Program-made: the position numbers and the translations under genes
Notes under the pieces: model-generated
The model's database searches: none
What the model was told of the DNA's origin: nothing
The model's input: the letters and a program-made list of their open reading frames with translations, nothing else
In this document: positions 31,619-42,358 of the stretch, piece by piece
Position numbering within the stretch: the stretch's first letter is position 1
Layout of the letters: each line of letters opens with the position of its first letter
From: Mesostigma viride
Taxonomy: Eukaryota > Streptophyta > Mesostigmatophyceae > Mesostigmatales > Mesostigmataceae
Length of the DNA: 64,000 nt
Reading direction: 5' to 3'
NCBI GenBank assembly: GCA_009746045.1
Contig: RPFO01000175.1
Span: forward strand, 2,849,634-2,913,633

Positions 31619-32884
31619 CTAGTGGCCATCCGTCTGATAAGTGCCACGAGAGGCCAGCAGGACCTCCAGGTAGGCCTGGTAGTGGGCCACATCCTCGACA
31701 TTGTCATGCCTATCTACAGTGAGGAAAACATCGGCCCACACGCCGTCAGGAAAGAGGCCCAGGAAGGCCCAGTAATACCTATGCTGCGTGAGGACGACCT
31801 GGCCACGGGCCCAGTCCAGAAAGCCACAGGCAAAGAGGCGAAGGAAAGGCTCTACCGCGATCAGGCAAAGGGCCCGCAGGAGGAGGCGATGGTACCGGAT
31901 CCGAGGGCGCATACCCGTCGGGAAGAACAGGTCCACCAGGGGCTCCACGTTGGACGGCCACAACCGGATGTGCCGAACCTCGCGGGAGCGCCACCGACGA
32001 ACACACTGTCGCGACCCGAATGTCTCTAGGTAGTCGCTGGCCCGAGGAGGAGGGTGACCGCGGGAGTCTAGACCCTGGCCCGGGATAGGCGCCGGGCGAC
32101 GGGCATCCCACTCAAGGATGGGCTGGAGGACCGTAGTGTACGCCGCACCCGGCACCGCAGGAAACTCTACTGTAAGGGCATCCGAAGCCATAATGCCCAG
32201 AGGTGGAGGGTAAGCCCACTGGAACCCACCGTAGGTGTCCAAGTCGTTGTGGCGCCTAGCCCAGCGATACAGAACGCGCCGGACCAGGATCTCACCCTCG
32301 AACACCGGATCAGCTAAAATAACCATGTCGAAGGGAGGCCGATCAGTCTCAATGGGTAGGCCACGATCCCGGGGCGCCCGACACACCTGGGAGAACCCGT
32401 AGGACATGGGGGAGATGGCAAGCTCAGCAGAGGCGCGCGGCAGGTCACACTGTCGGCAGGCGAGTGCGGACATACCATACCCAGGAATGGGCGTGTCGCG
32501 CGACTCCGGCGTCGCATGCACCACAGAAGGGGCCCTGTCCCGATCACCCTGGGACAACTCCCGGAGGGAATCGGCAGCGCGGGTGACGCGAGGATCCTGA
32601 CCGGTGGACCGAACAACCGCGGCCAATGACCGCGAGGCCGAAGGAGCAGGGACCGAAGCAGGGGCCGACGCAGGGGCAGGAGCCGACACCGACGCAGGGG
32701 GCACTGGTAAAACAGGAGGTCGCGCCGGACCCGAAGCCAGAGAGGGCCGTGACGGACCCGCCATCGACGCAGGCGCGCCGGTCTCCGTTGCCGGTGCACC
32801 CTCAGGCCACATATTGAAGATAGGGCCCGTAGGGACAGGCAGCCCGGCATAAGATTGGTTACCATCCAAGCTCCAGTCGGGCAC
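31619..32884 (-). CDS. G1 accessory ORF 3 (421 aa), unknown
   Basis: Lies between integrase/chromodomain and 3' LTR, where env sits in some Gypsy elements. The N-terminal third is Pro/Ala/Ser-rich (about residues 30-100). The C-terminal half is ordered: PPFDMVILADPVFEGEILVR, then RPRIRYHRLLLRALCLIAVE and DVFLTVDRHDNVEDV. I see no signal peptide and no convincing transmembrane pair, so I do not call it an envelope protein. The C-terminal pattern faintly resembles the end of the G2 accessory ORF. Function unknown. Confidence 0.6.
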   Translation of the reverse strand: MPDWSLDGNQSYAGLPVPTGPIFNMWPEGAPATETGAPASMAGPSRPSLASGPARPPVLPVPPASVSAPAPASAPASVPAPSASRSLAAVVRSTGQDPRVTRAADSLRELSQGDRDRAPSVVHATPESRDTPIPGYGMSALACRQCDLPRASAELAISPMSYGFSQVCRAPRDRGLPIETDRPPFDMVILADPVFEGEILVRRVLYRWARRHNDLDTYGGFQWAYPPPLGIMASDALTVEFPAVPGAAYTTVLQPILEWDARRPAPIPGQGLDSRGHPPPRASDYLETFGSRQCVRRWRSREVRHIRLWPSNVEPLVDLFFPTGMRPRIRYHRLLLRALCLIAVEPFLRLFACGFLDWARGQVVLTQHRYYWAFLGLFPDGVWADVFLTVDRHDNVEDVAHYQAYLEVLLASRGTYQTDGH

Positions 32885-33075
32885 CGGGATCCTCTGCGGG
32901 GGACCACCATTACAATTCGTTCAAGTGGCCCGCCGGAGCGGCTGTACAATTTTTCCCAGTGAGCGCGCTGCCAAGTGTACTTGTGGGCAAATTTTTAGGT
33001 GCCCCGTCACTTCGAGGTACTAAAAATTAGGCTACGGTACGAATTCAGCGAATTTCAGCGAATTTTCAGTCGAAC

Positions 33076-33575
33076 CAAAGGAAGTGACGCCAACTACCAA
33101 AAAGTTTCCGTTACGAATTTTCAGCCCAACACTCGCGCAAAATGAAGTGACGGCAACTACCAAAAAGTTTCCGTTACGAATTTTCACTCCCACACGTTTG
33201 CACAAGAGGAAGTGACGGCAACTACCAAACAGTTTCCGTTACGAATTTTCAGTCCCACACTTCGCGCAAATTTTAGTAGGGCTGCACGCAAGCTACCTTT
33301 CAAAATTTTGCGCTAGTATGGAACGCATTTCATTCGTCTGGAGGAACGCTGCCCGCCAACTACCCCCGTTCAGAATGTTCCGCCGAAATTTACTTGAGAT
33401 TTGGAAATCTGAACGTGCGCGCAAATTTTAGTAGGGCTGCACGCAAGCTACCTTTCAAAATTTTGCGCAAGTATGGAACGCAATTCATTCGTCCGGAGGA
33501 ATGCTGCTCGTCAACTGCCCCCGTTCAGAAAGTTGCGCCGAACTTAACTTGAGATTTGGAAATCTGAACGTGCGG
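33076..33575 (-). repeat. Non-coding tandem repeats inside G1
   Basis: About three 62-65-bp units containing AGTTTCCGTTACGAATTTTC (33076-33270), then two units of about 150 bp containing TTTTAGTAGGGCTGCACGC (33270-33575). They separate accessory ORF 3 from ORF 2 and could carry a promoter or terminator (inference). Confidence 0.85.
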
Positions 33576-33675
33576 TTGGAGTTTCGCGGGGAAACCCAAG
33601 TTCCCTAGTAATTCACCAATGACGCGCTTCGAACACTTGTCCGCTAAAACCTAAGCAGCCGCTCCGGCTGGCCAC

Positions 33676-34071
33676 TTAAACGAAACTTGATGCCTCCCAA
33701 AGCCTGGGATGATCGCCCGTGTCGCTGAAGAAACCACGAACTGGCTGTGAGGGCGCAGCGGACGGCCCAGAGGGGGCGACGGCGGGCACAGCCGAAGGGG
33801 CTGAAGACTCGCGCCGAGGCGCGGGAACGTCGGCCGCAGGCACGGAGGCAACCGGAGGTGTCGGAGCCGCAGCAACCGAAGGGGTAGGGGGCGCCGGCGA
33901 AACCACAGGTGCCGAAGCAACCAAAGGGGTAGGGGGCGCGGACACCACAGACACCCCACCTGGCGTGGCCGGAGTCTGCGCTTGGGCCGCCAGGAAGGCC
34001 CCGAACGCCGTGGTCAGGGACTGGATCTGAGCCTGCATAGCCGAGACCGTCGCCGAAAGAGGATCAGGCAA
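33676..34071 (-). CDS. G1 accessory ORF 2 (131 aa), low-complexity
   Basis: Starts MPDPLSATVSAMQAQIQSLT, a possible short helix, then a Pro/Ala/Val/Ser-rich stretch. The helix-then-PA layout recalls the N-terminal parts of gag-like or accessory proteins, but no family is recognised. It begins just downstream of accessory ORF 1. Confidence 0.45.
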   Translation of the reverse strand: MPDPLSATVSAMQAQIQSLTTAFGAFLAAQAQTPATPGGVSVVSAPPTPLVASAPVVSPAPPTPSVAAAPTPPVASVPAADVPAPRRESSAPSAVPAVAPSGPSAAPSQPVRGFFSDTGDHPRLWEASSFV

Positions 34072-34088
34072 ACCCGAAGGGGTAGGCT

Positions 34089-34841
34089 CTACTGCAACAC
34101 CCGGGTCGACCGAGGGGACGACGGGACCGGAGAGGGAGGAACAGACGCCGAGGAGGCGGACGCAGCGCTCGAGGCAGAATAATCTGGAGTATAATGTACC
34201 TCGGCTGGGGCGCCCGAAGGGGCAGGACCACTAACCGCTAGTCCCGCCGACTGATCAGCTATCTCCATGAATTCTACGGCCCGTAAAAGGTCGCAGGGGT
34301 TCTCATCTACCTCAGCATCACCCTCAGCCGGAAGCCAAGGGAACACCTCCCGTAGGCAGGTACGGCCCACAGGGGTAGAGAGGTAGGAGAACACACGGCA
34401 GCACCGGAGAACCGCATCTATCTGTCCCAAGGCGGGACAGCTGGAACCACACCCCAACAAACAGTGTCCGGCATCGTCGAACCCGTGCAGGACAAGCTGG
34501 TGCGGCTCATCAGGGGAAGGACCATACCACGTGACCCCGAAGAGGGCCGCCCTGACTAAGCCCGCATGTTGGGCCTGAAGGGCCGGCTGCACAACGCCAC
34601 CCGGGTAACTTGATCGCGACACCCAGCGGCCCGGAAGGGCCTCGAAATACAGCTCAGGGTCCGGTGGGGGCGGGGACGGCAGCGAGCTCTCAGCCGGAGG
34701 GGTAGGCTCTGACATGACGGCTGCGGAGGGGAGGGGACAACCAACCATCCGTCGACAGCAGACATAACATAAGAGAGGAGAAGGTCTACAACTAGAGCTT
34801 ATGCAGGGTTTTATACTCCTGCAGCAGGCGACTACACCCAT
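34089..34841 (-). CDS. G1 accessory ORF 1 (up to 250 aa), unknown
   Basis: Overlaps the end of the chromodomain reading frame. A likely start is MSEPTPPAESS near 34715. The central part is ordered, with DDAGHCLLGCGSSCPALGQI, REVFPWLPAEGDAEVDENP and DLLRAVEFMEIADQSAGLAV; the C-terminus is Ser/Pro-rich. A similar order (CXXC-containing segment, then PW, then DL..AL) appears in the G2 accessory ORF, suggesting distant homology. Confidence 0.55.
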   Translation of the reverse strand: MGVVACCRSIKPCISSSCRPSPLLCYVCCRRMVGCPLPSAAVMSEPTPPAESSLPSPPPPDPELYFEALPGRWVSRSSYPGGVVQPALQAQHAGLVRAALFGVTWYGPSPDEPHQLVLHGFDDAGHCLLGCGSSCPALGQIDAVLRCCRVFSYLSTPVGRTCLREVFPWLPAEGDAEVDENPCDLLRAVEFMEIADQSAGLAVSGPAPSGAPAEVHYTPDYSASSAASASSASVPPSPVPSSPRSTRVLQ

Positions 34842-37800
34842 CTAGCTCACTCTCAGTATACCAGACCTTATCTACCTCACTACGAGCATACATCCACTTC
34901 ACCTTATACTGGCGCTGGGTACCGCGGCCTTTTTTGATATCTCTATGGGCCACGATACCCTCTACCTCATCCTCTACCTCACCAGTATCCGGGTTATGCT
35001 CTAAAGGGGCAGGGGCTAATTCTCTACCAGCGAACGTGCTCTGATGATAGAGCTTCAGCTGGCTTCTATGAAAGGTGCGAGAGTGGGTCTGCCAAGAGGT
35101 AGGAATATCTATCTCATACAGAAAATTACCTACTCTAGACAACACACGGAAGGGTCCTAAGAAGGCGGGCCTAAGTTTCACTTTCAGTTCAGCTTCGAAC
35201 TTATGAGCGAAGCGGCCAACACGGGGGCCTTCTACTAAGACTAAATCTCCTATTTCTATCTAATGAGGCACGCAACCTAGCAAGGTATATTTGGCCTGCG
35301 CCCTATGGTACCCTGCAATAGCGTTGTCGTGTGCATTCTTCATCTTATCTAATAACGCCTGCACACCTTCTACAGTATCCCGGGACACATCATCCTTGTC
35401 CCTTAAAGGACTAGCTAAGAGAGAGGTAGGGGTAAGAGGTTGTCTACCAGTATCTAGGAAGAAGGGCGTATAACCATGCGCAGCCTGAGGGCAGTTGTTA
35501 AGGGAAAACTCTACCAAACATAGGTAATCCTCCCAATCACTCCCAGAGCCATTCACATAGTGACGCAGAGCTTCTTCCACTACCCTATTCAAACGTTCTA
35601 CTAAATGAGACGAGGAGGAGTGGTAGGCAGTACCGAAGGTGACCTTGGTACCGATAGCAGCGAAGAACTGCTGCCAAAAATCAGAAGTAAATAACTTATC
35701 CTTATCACTAATAAACTGCCTACTCAAACCATGATATCTATATACGTTATTAAGGTATAGGCGTGCGCAATCGCGTGCGGTGAGTTCTAAGGGACACGGC
35801 ACGAGATGACACATACGAGTAAAACGATCTACAAAAACAAGGATCTGGGCGTTACCTCTATCATTCTTCCTAAAAGGTCCTACAAAATCCATCATAATGG
35901 AGTCCCACGGCATGATGGGATCAGGTAAGGTCCTAGGCTCTGCTATCTGTCCTACATTGTTGGGTTTCATCTCCTGGCAAGATTGACAGGTTCTAACATA
36001 CTCATCTACATCCTTTAAAAGGGAAGGCCAGTAGTAAGAGCGGGCTACTAGGTCCCGTACCCGTTTACCACCCTGGTGAGCAGCTAAGTCATGCAACTCA
36101 AAGAGCAAGGAGGAGCGACAGATAGGAGGGACATACAGGCGCCATTGAGGGGGAGAATCTGCTATCTGCACATATAAAAATCCACCTACAAATTTACAAG
36201 GGTGCTTGCCTAATTGTTGGGGATGGGCAGCAATGGCAGCTAATGCTTCCGGCTCAGTGGCCGTAAATCTACTAATAAGGCGTTCAAGATCAGAGGTAGG
36301 CATCGCTACAGAGGTATCCAGAACAGGTTTAAAGAGATCTCCTACCGCCTTGCCAAAGAGAAGGGGAGGTCCTAGAGGGACTATGTGTTCATAAGACTTT
36401 CCTGACCTAGTCGCTATATGGCTAAGCGGTATAGAAATTTTATTTTTCCCCTCCCCCCCACCGAGACCACAGGAAGGGCCTCACACGGGAGAGAGAGTCC
36501 TACGTGAGAAAGGAGATCAGGCATGCGAACAGCTGTATGAAAGAGGTAGGCATAGGATTCATCATCAGGTAGTTCACCATACGGGGTTACACCCATAGTA
36601 GTAGGAACTAGAGTAGTATTGAGAACATCAAGGTCCTCGAAAAAGGAGTAATCTGCACGACGGGAGAGTGCATCTGGTACTATGTTATCTACACCCTTAA
36701 CATACTGAAGTTTAAAAGGGGAGAACTGTGCTAAAAACTCCATCCAGCGCGCTTGACGAGGGGTAAGGTTGGGTTGTGAGAGAAGATGGGTAAGAGGGCG
36801 GTGATCTGTCTGGATAACTAATCTATAAGGATCAAGCTCACAGGGTTCATTCAGACAAACATCAAATTGAGCACCTTTAAGAAAGTGCTGCCACGCGTGG
36901 CAACAATACACCACAGCTAATAGTTCTTGCTGGTGTACGGGATAGTTACGCTCCGCAGGAAGCATTGTCCTAGAGATATACTCGATTGGCTGTAAGCCCT
37001 GACCCTGATCCTGGAGAAGGACGCCCCCTATAGCTACCTTGCTAGCATCTGTAGCTACAACAAAGGGTTTAGTAGTATCCGGTAGGATGAGTACGGGAGG
37101 GGAGAGGAGTAGGGATTTTAGACACTGAAAAGCCGACTGACATTCACTACTCCAAACAAAGGGGATATCCTTCTTTAATAGATGATTAATAGGGGCTGCT
37201 ATAGTTGCGAAACGCGGGATAAAACGCCTATAGTAAGAAGCAATTCCTAGAAACTACGTACACCTTTAACGTCGGTAGGGGTAGGCCATTCCTGAATTGA
37301 CTTAGTCTTGTCCGGGTCGGTAGCAACCCCGGCATCTGACAGAACGTGCCCTAAGAATGGGACACTTCTACCAGAGCGAACTTTAGCACGGCGCGCCCAT
37401 AAAGAATTTTCAGCCATGATTTCTAATACTTTCTTTAAATCACGTAGGTGCGTTTCAAAATCAGGAGAATAAATAAGGATATCATCTAAGTAAGCTTGAG
37501 CACAAGAACGGTCATGCTCAGATAAAGAAACAGAGGAGAAGGAAGGATCCTTTAAATCAGAGGACACTTGAGGAAGGTGGGAATTTCCCATAACAGGTCT
37601 AAGCACTTCATTCATTAACATTTGGAAAGAGGCAGGAGAGTTACAGAGTCCCATAGCCGCTACTCTAAACTGGTAATGCCCAAAAGGGGTAGCAAAGGCG
37701 GTTTTGTGGCAATCCTCAGGAGCTATACGTAGTTGCCAAAAACCATCCGCACAATCTAGTACTGTGAAACAGGTAGAACCTTTAACCTTATTAAATATAT

Positions 37801-38845
37801 CATCAATACGAGGTAGAGGGTATTTAGACTTCACAGTAATATCGTTTAACTTCCTATAATCAGTAACTAGGCGAAACTTGCCATTTGGCTTAGGAACTAA
37901 CAGGACACCAGCGGAGTAGGGGGAGTTACTAGGCTCTATCAATCCTGCTTCTAATAGTGATACTAAAATCTGTTTTAGTTCCTTTAATTCTGTAGGGCCC
38001 ATTCTATACATCGGAGAGTGCGTAGGAACTGCACCGTCCTTGATAACTACACGGTGTAAAACAGAACGAGGAGGAGGATAAGAAGGAGTCTTTTCTTCAA
38101 ATACTTTTGAGGAATCTATCACAGCCATGTATCTTACTATTTCATTTTCAGTAAATCCCACTCCTATTGTATCCACTGTATTTACATCTATATCCACACT
38201 ATTATTAGTGATAGGTATCTCTTGTACTTCTAACTGAAGGAACATACATAATAGGTATCCATATTCCTTTAGTTCAGATCGCAATTCGTCATTGGACATT
38301 AATACTTCAGGTATAGGTCTCACAGGAGGATCAACAGGTGTAGGAGGAGTAATATCTACCAAGGATAAATTTTCTAATCTATAATGACGTTCTGGTACCC
38401 AGTAAGAGCTATCTGGAAACCAAATGACCATAGTATCATAATTAATAGTGATTTTATTATCCTGGTGCCAATCTAATCCTAGTAATACATCAGCTGTAGT
38501 GATAGGGCCTATAGTGGCCGTCAGGTTGACCGTACGTCCTTGTATGACCAGGGGAAGGGACACCGTACCCGGGGAATGACTGGTGCGACCGTCAGCATAA
38601 TGGACAGTGACAGTTTTTGTGTGAGGGGTAGGGACTAGTCCTAAACGCCTAACTAGGGCCTCGCTCACAAAGGAGCTAGCCGCACCGCTATCCACTAACA
38701 CAGAGACATTCAAGAGTTCATCAGCATGCAGGAAGGGGTCTACAACAGTATGAGGGACGGTTAAGCCACCATTCAAGAACATAAGAGGACGCACACGTAG
38801 TGGTAGGGATGATTCAGCTCCTACAGAGGTTATAAAAACAGGCAA
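34792..38845 (-). pseudogene. G1 pol: protease, RT, RNase H, integrase, chromodomain (fossil)
   Basis: The protease shows LVDSGAASSFV near 38690; RT shows FRLVTDYRKLNDI near 37860 and the catalytic AYLDDILIYS near 37450. RNase H lies at about 36.4-37.2 kb. The integrase has an HHCC finger (HDLAAHQGG, CQSCQEMK) near 36050 and a catalytic core beginning DFVGPF near 35880, with FISDKDKLFTSDFW near 35715. A chromodomain-like end (VEGIVAHRDIKK, YKVKWMYARSEVD) lies near 34880-34950. Chromodomains steer integration to particular chromatin. Broken in a few places. Confidence 0.92.
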
Positions 38846-38888
38846 GCAAAAATTATTATCTGGGGTACTATCTAAGGACCTGTCCAGG

Positions 38889-39967
38889 TTACCCCCGGCT
38901 GACAGGCCTACTGTTCCCCCTCCCCCCCAAATCCATAGGAACTAACCCCGAAGAAGACCCTGGCGGAAAAGCCACTGCTGGAGGGTCACGAGGGATTGAA
39001 GAGGGTGCGGGAGCCTGATTATCATAGGGGAACCCTGGGGATCCTGTCTGCACAGCATTCAGCCTACTAGGGGTAGCTGAAGGAATGCGTCCTGAAGTGG
39101 GACGAATAGGAGCACGCTGAGGGGTACGAGGAGGGCGAGCGTCGGGATGAGGGGGAGCACCCGAAAGGAACTTGGGGCACTCACGTTTAAGATGACCTAC
39201 TTCCTTACAATGATAGCAGGTGATATGAGAGACATCCAGAGCTGAAAGGTCAGTCACACAGATATCTAATTCTTCTACATAGGAGTTCTCCTCCTCGGGG
39301 GTAAGGCTAATATTATTAATACGGGAACGGGTAGGAAGAGAAGGCGTGGAGAAGAAATCTGCTACTCGTAAAAGATGCTGGCGCACATGCTTGAGGGGCA
39401 GGTCAGTAAAACGGTAGGCAGAGAACTGGCGCTTGACTTCACGCAATAAGGGTCTACTGAGGCCCTGAAGGAAGCGGGCACGTACTTCTGCGCCCGACAA
39501 ATCCCTAATTCGTACCATCTGGGCATCAAACTCTTTCATATATTCTTTGAAGGACTTGGTACCCTGCTGCAAGGTGCCAAAGGATAATCTATCCTGCCAA
39601 TCTGCATCGGGAGGGACTAAATGGTTCTCTAAACGCTTGAACAATTCTGCTACCGAGTTTGGGTAGGCATGAGAGGCAAGAGACTCACACTGGATGAGGT
39701 TAGCAAGTTCAGGAGTTATGCAGGTAGTAAGATAATGAGGGACTAGTACAGCATCAGAGAGGCGCCACCTATTGTGGTTCTGCCAGGACTCTGTGTTCTG
39801 GGTGAGCAACATAATGAAGGTGAAAAACTGTTGAGGGGTAGACTTGACATCCAGCTTAGGAAGGTTGGCAAAGAGGGGAAGAGCAGGAGGCTTAGGGGGA
39901 TTAGAAGAGTCAGTTTTTCCCATAGGGCCACTATCTTCCACTGCTACATAAGCGGGATAGAAGGAAG
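38889..39967 (-). pseudogene. G1 gag, C-terminal part (fossil)
   Basis: Capsid region (LENHLVPPDADW, FKEYMKEFDAQM, ARFLQGLSRPLLREV) and zinc knuckle CYHCKEVGHLKREC near 39200. Separated from its N-terminal part (49389-50063) by the insertion of G2. Confidence 0.88.
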
Positions 39968-40670
39968 TGTAACGACTAAAAATGTTGTGTTTGCAACAGC
40001 CTCAGTATCAACATTAGCGTGAAAAGATCTTTATACCTGGGTTGGAGTCGCGACAGATAACTTCACGTCCAGAGAAGCAATGAAGATGGATCTTCAACAG
40101 TTAAGGGAATGAGTCCCCACCCTTGTTAGACACAACAGACAAGTTATATCCAAGTCAACTATCTGTTGAAGTTATAGTTGACTTTTGGCAAGGGTTGTTT
40201 GATTGATGAAACAAGGAAACCCTTGAATTACACCATAGCTTTAGCTCTCACGTACGCACACATGCACGGCCGCCCCAAACAGGATAAAAGTCATCGTGCA
40301 CGCAGCATCCATCCAACCCTAACCCGGAAGGACCAATCAAAAGTGAGGATCACTCAAGATAAGATCTTAGCCTCCGAATCCTCCACACAACACAAAGCCA
40401 GCACATACGAAATCTCAAGGACCTGGAACCAAATCCACCAGGTACAACGGTACTGCAGAGAATCTTTGACTGACTAAACAACACCATGCAAAGTACCCTA
40501 CGTGGATCAGGCCACGACCAATGAGGGTAGAACAATAGATTCGACAGATCTCAACAGGCCCAATATCTATCAGACGTCGAAGCCTCCTAACTTCTCAAAT
40601 AATTGTCCTAAAGAACTCATAATAAGATTCAACAGTAGGAAAACTTTGGATGTAACATTTGGTTGTTACA
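39968..40670 (-). repeat. G2 LTR (left; 3' LTR)
   Basis: 703 bp, TGTAACGACTAAA to TTGGTTGTTACA. Confidence 0.95.
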
Positions 40671-41074
40671 TATCTCCCCCTCAAGACAGGAACTCCCAGT
40701 TCCTAGAAGCCAAGAAGAATAAAACGACAACCTCCACAAAACAACACAACATTAAACAGGAAGTCCACCACCTCTTGGGACAAGCAAGTGGGTTTTTACA
40801 TCCCCAAAGGGCCTCCTATCTCAGTACCATCTGATCATGTCAACCCTGAATAAGACAAATTCACCCACAGATGAAATGTCATCAAGTGACTAACACACAG
40901 GCAACCATGCCTGAATAATACAACTGCAAAGCTACCATGAACTCAGAACTGTCGTTGCTGGAAATCTGGACTGGACATCAGAACTGGTCGCCTCCATTCT
41001 GGATCCCCACCTCACTCCACAGCCCATCTCCAACCATCCTGGAACCCTTCACAGAGTGAACCAATCCCCCTTCT
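40671..41074 (-). other. G2 3' non-coding region
   Basis: About 400 bp between accessory ORF and 3' LTR, with the purine tract at the left edge. Nothing else seen. Confidence 0.6.
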
Positions 41075-42331
41075 TCATATCCTTCCCCTCGTTCCAAACA
41101 CTGGGAAATGCTCCACCATGGACACCAGATCTGGCCAGTTCCTGCTGACCTGAATATCCAAGCAGGTCTCAGCAGCCTTGCCCAACTCAGCTGAAAACCT
41201 ACTGCACTGGGCAGGGTAGGACAGAGTGACCACAGCCTGTCGGAGGGGATCGAAGACCCAGCCACTGGCAGTCTTATGGCGACATAGCCAGCTGCTATAG
41301 GCCCACCACAGCTGTAGAAAGGCCTTGATAGGCCCCCACCTGGCGCCCAAGATGGGTACCAGCACCCTCAAAGGTGTGAGCCTGGCCCTCAGCTCGTTAG
41401 GGAACTTTGGTAACTGCAGCCCCACAAAGACTGTGCTGTCCTTGCGTGGAAAACAAGACATCACAGAGCAGTTGGACGACGGGGTAAGGTCAAACTCTCC
41501 CTGCTTGACAGCCTGCTCAAGTAGCTCAGTGTAGGTCTGGGAATATCCAACTGGCTTGAGCCCTGCAAAGGCGAGTCTCAGGTCACTGGGCAGAGCCTCC
41601 ATCAAGTCCTGGCCCTCCACCGGCCTCATGTCAAACGAAGGCCACGGGTACACTGCAAAGACGGTGTGCATAATGTAAGCCACCATAGGTGACCCAATCT
41701 CACAGAGACTGGGGGGCAGACAGTCAAGGGCCAACTCTACCATACCCTCAGGTACTAGTTCACCCTCCTCCACCACTGTCTGATCCAATGCCTGCATGGC
41801 TGTGTACAAGGATTTACACCACTCGCACTGTCCAGGAGCACAATTACGGTGGTCCAAGAACTGCTCCACCTGTTTTGTTGGAACAGCTGACCTGGGCAAG
41901 TGTACCACCACCTTAGGGGGTGGAGGAGCCTCCGTAGGAGAGGGGACTGAGACCACCGGGGTGGGGATAGCCTCCTGAGCTACTGGAGCCTCAGAAACTG
42001 CAGGCACAGCAGAACCCACAGTTGGAATGTGCCCAGCCCTCAAGTGTTCTGCCATCTGAGTAACCAGACCCTCCACATTAATCAACCTGGTTATCAAGGC
42101 CCCGTGACGCTGCTCGTGCCGTTGCTGATCATGTACCATACGCTGGAACAGATTGAGAAAATGGGCTTCCACAAACCCAGCGTCTTCCTGGATCGAAGGG
42201 CCCGGGGCTCTGGGGCCAGCGTAGTCGTGCTGAAAGACATACGTAGCCCTCACGTCCTCTTGGGTTCGTGCAGGTGGCCTGGGTGTCCCCTCCGGATGGG
42301 AGTCGGCCATGGCTGGCAACCACAGACACAA
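41075..42331 (-). CDS. G2 accessory ORF (418 aa), unknown
   Basis: Lies downstream of the chromodomain. A likely start is MADSHPEGTPRPP near 42310. It has an N-terminal helical segment (FLNLFQRMVHDQQRHEQRHG), a Pro/Val/Ala linker, a Cys/His cluster (HRNCAPGQCEWCKSLYTAM, near residue 160), then an ordered region with VFAVYPWPSFDMRPVEGQDL and a C-terminal part with RLTPLRVLVPILGARWG. No signal peptide or clear membrane span. I know no family match. Its general layout parallels the G1 accessory ORFs taken together. Confidence 0.65.
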   Translation of the reverse strand: MCLWLPAMADSHPEGTPRPPARTQEDVRATYVFQHDYAGPRAPGPSIQEDAGFVEAHFLNLFQRMVHDQQRHEQRHGALITRLINVEGLVTQMAEHLRAGHIPTVGSAVPAVSEAPVAQEAIPTPVVSVPSPTEAPPPPKVVVHLPRSAVPTKQVEQFLDHRNCAPGQCEWCKSLYTAMQALDQTVVEEGELVPEGMVELALDCLPPSLCEIGSPMVAYIMHTVFAVYPWPSFDMRPVEGQDLMEALPSDLRLAFAGLKPVGYSQTYTELLEQAVKQGEFDLTPSSNCSVMSCFPRKDSTVFVGLQLPKFPNELRARLTPLRVLVPILGARWGPIKAFLQLWWAYSSWLCRHKTASGWVFDPLRQAVVTLSYPAQCSRFSAELGKAAETCLDIQVSRNWPDLVSMVEHFPVFGTRGRI

Positions 42332-42358
42332 AACACCAAAAAGAGGTGTTAGCAGTGC

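Noticed and set aside
31619-32884. Envelope gene of an endogenous retrovirus
   Set aside because: No signal peptide, furin-like site, fusion peptide or clear membrane anchor is visible; only the position fits.
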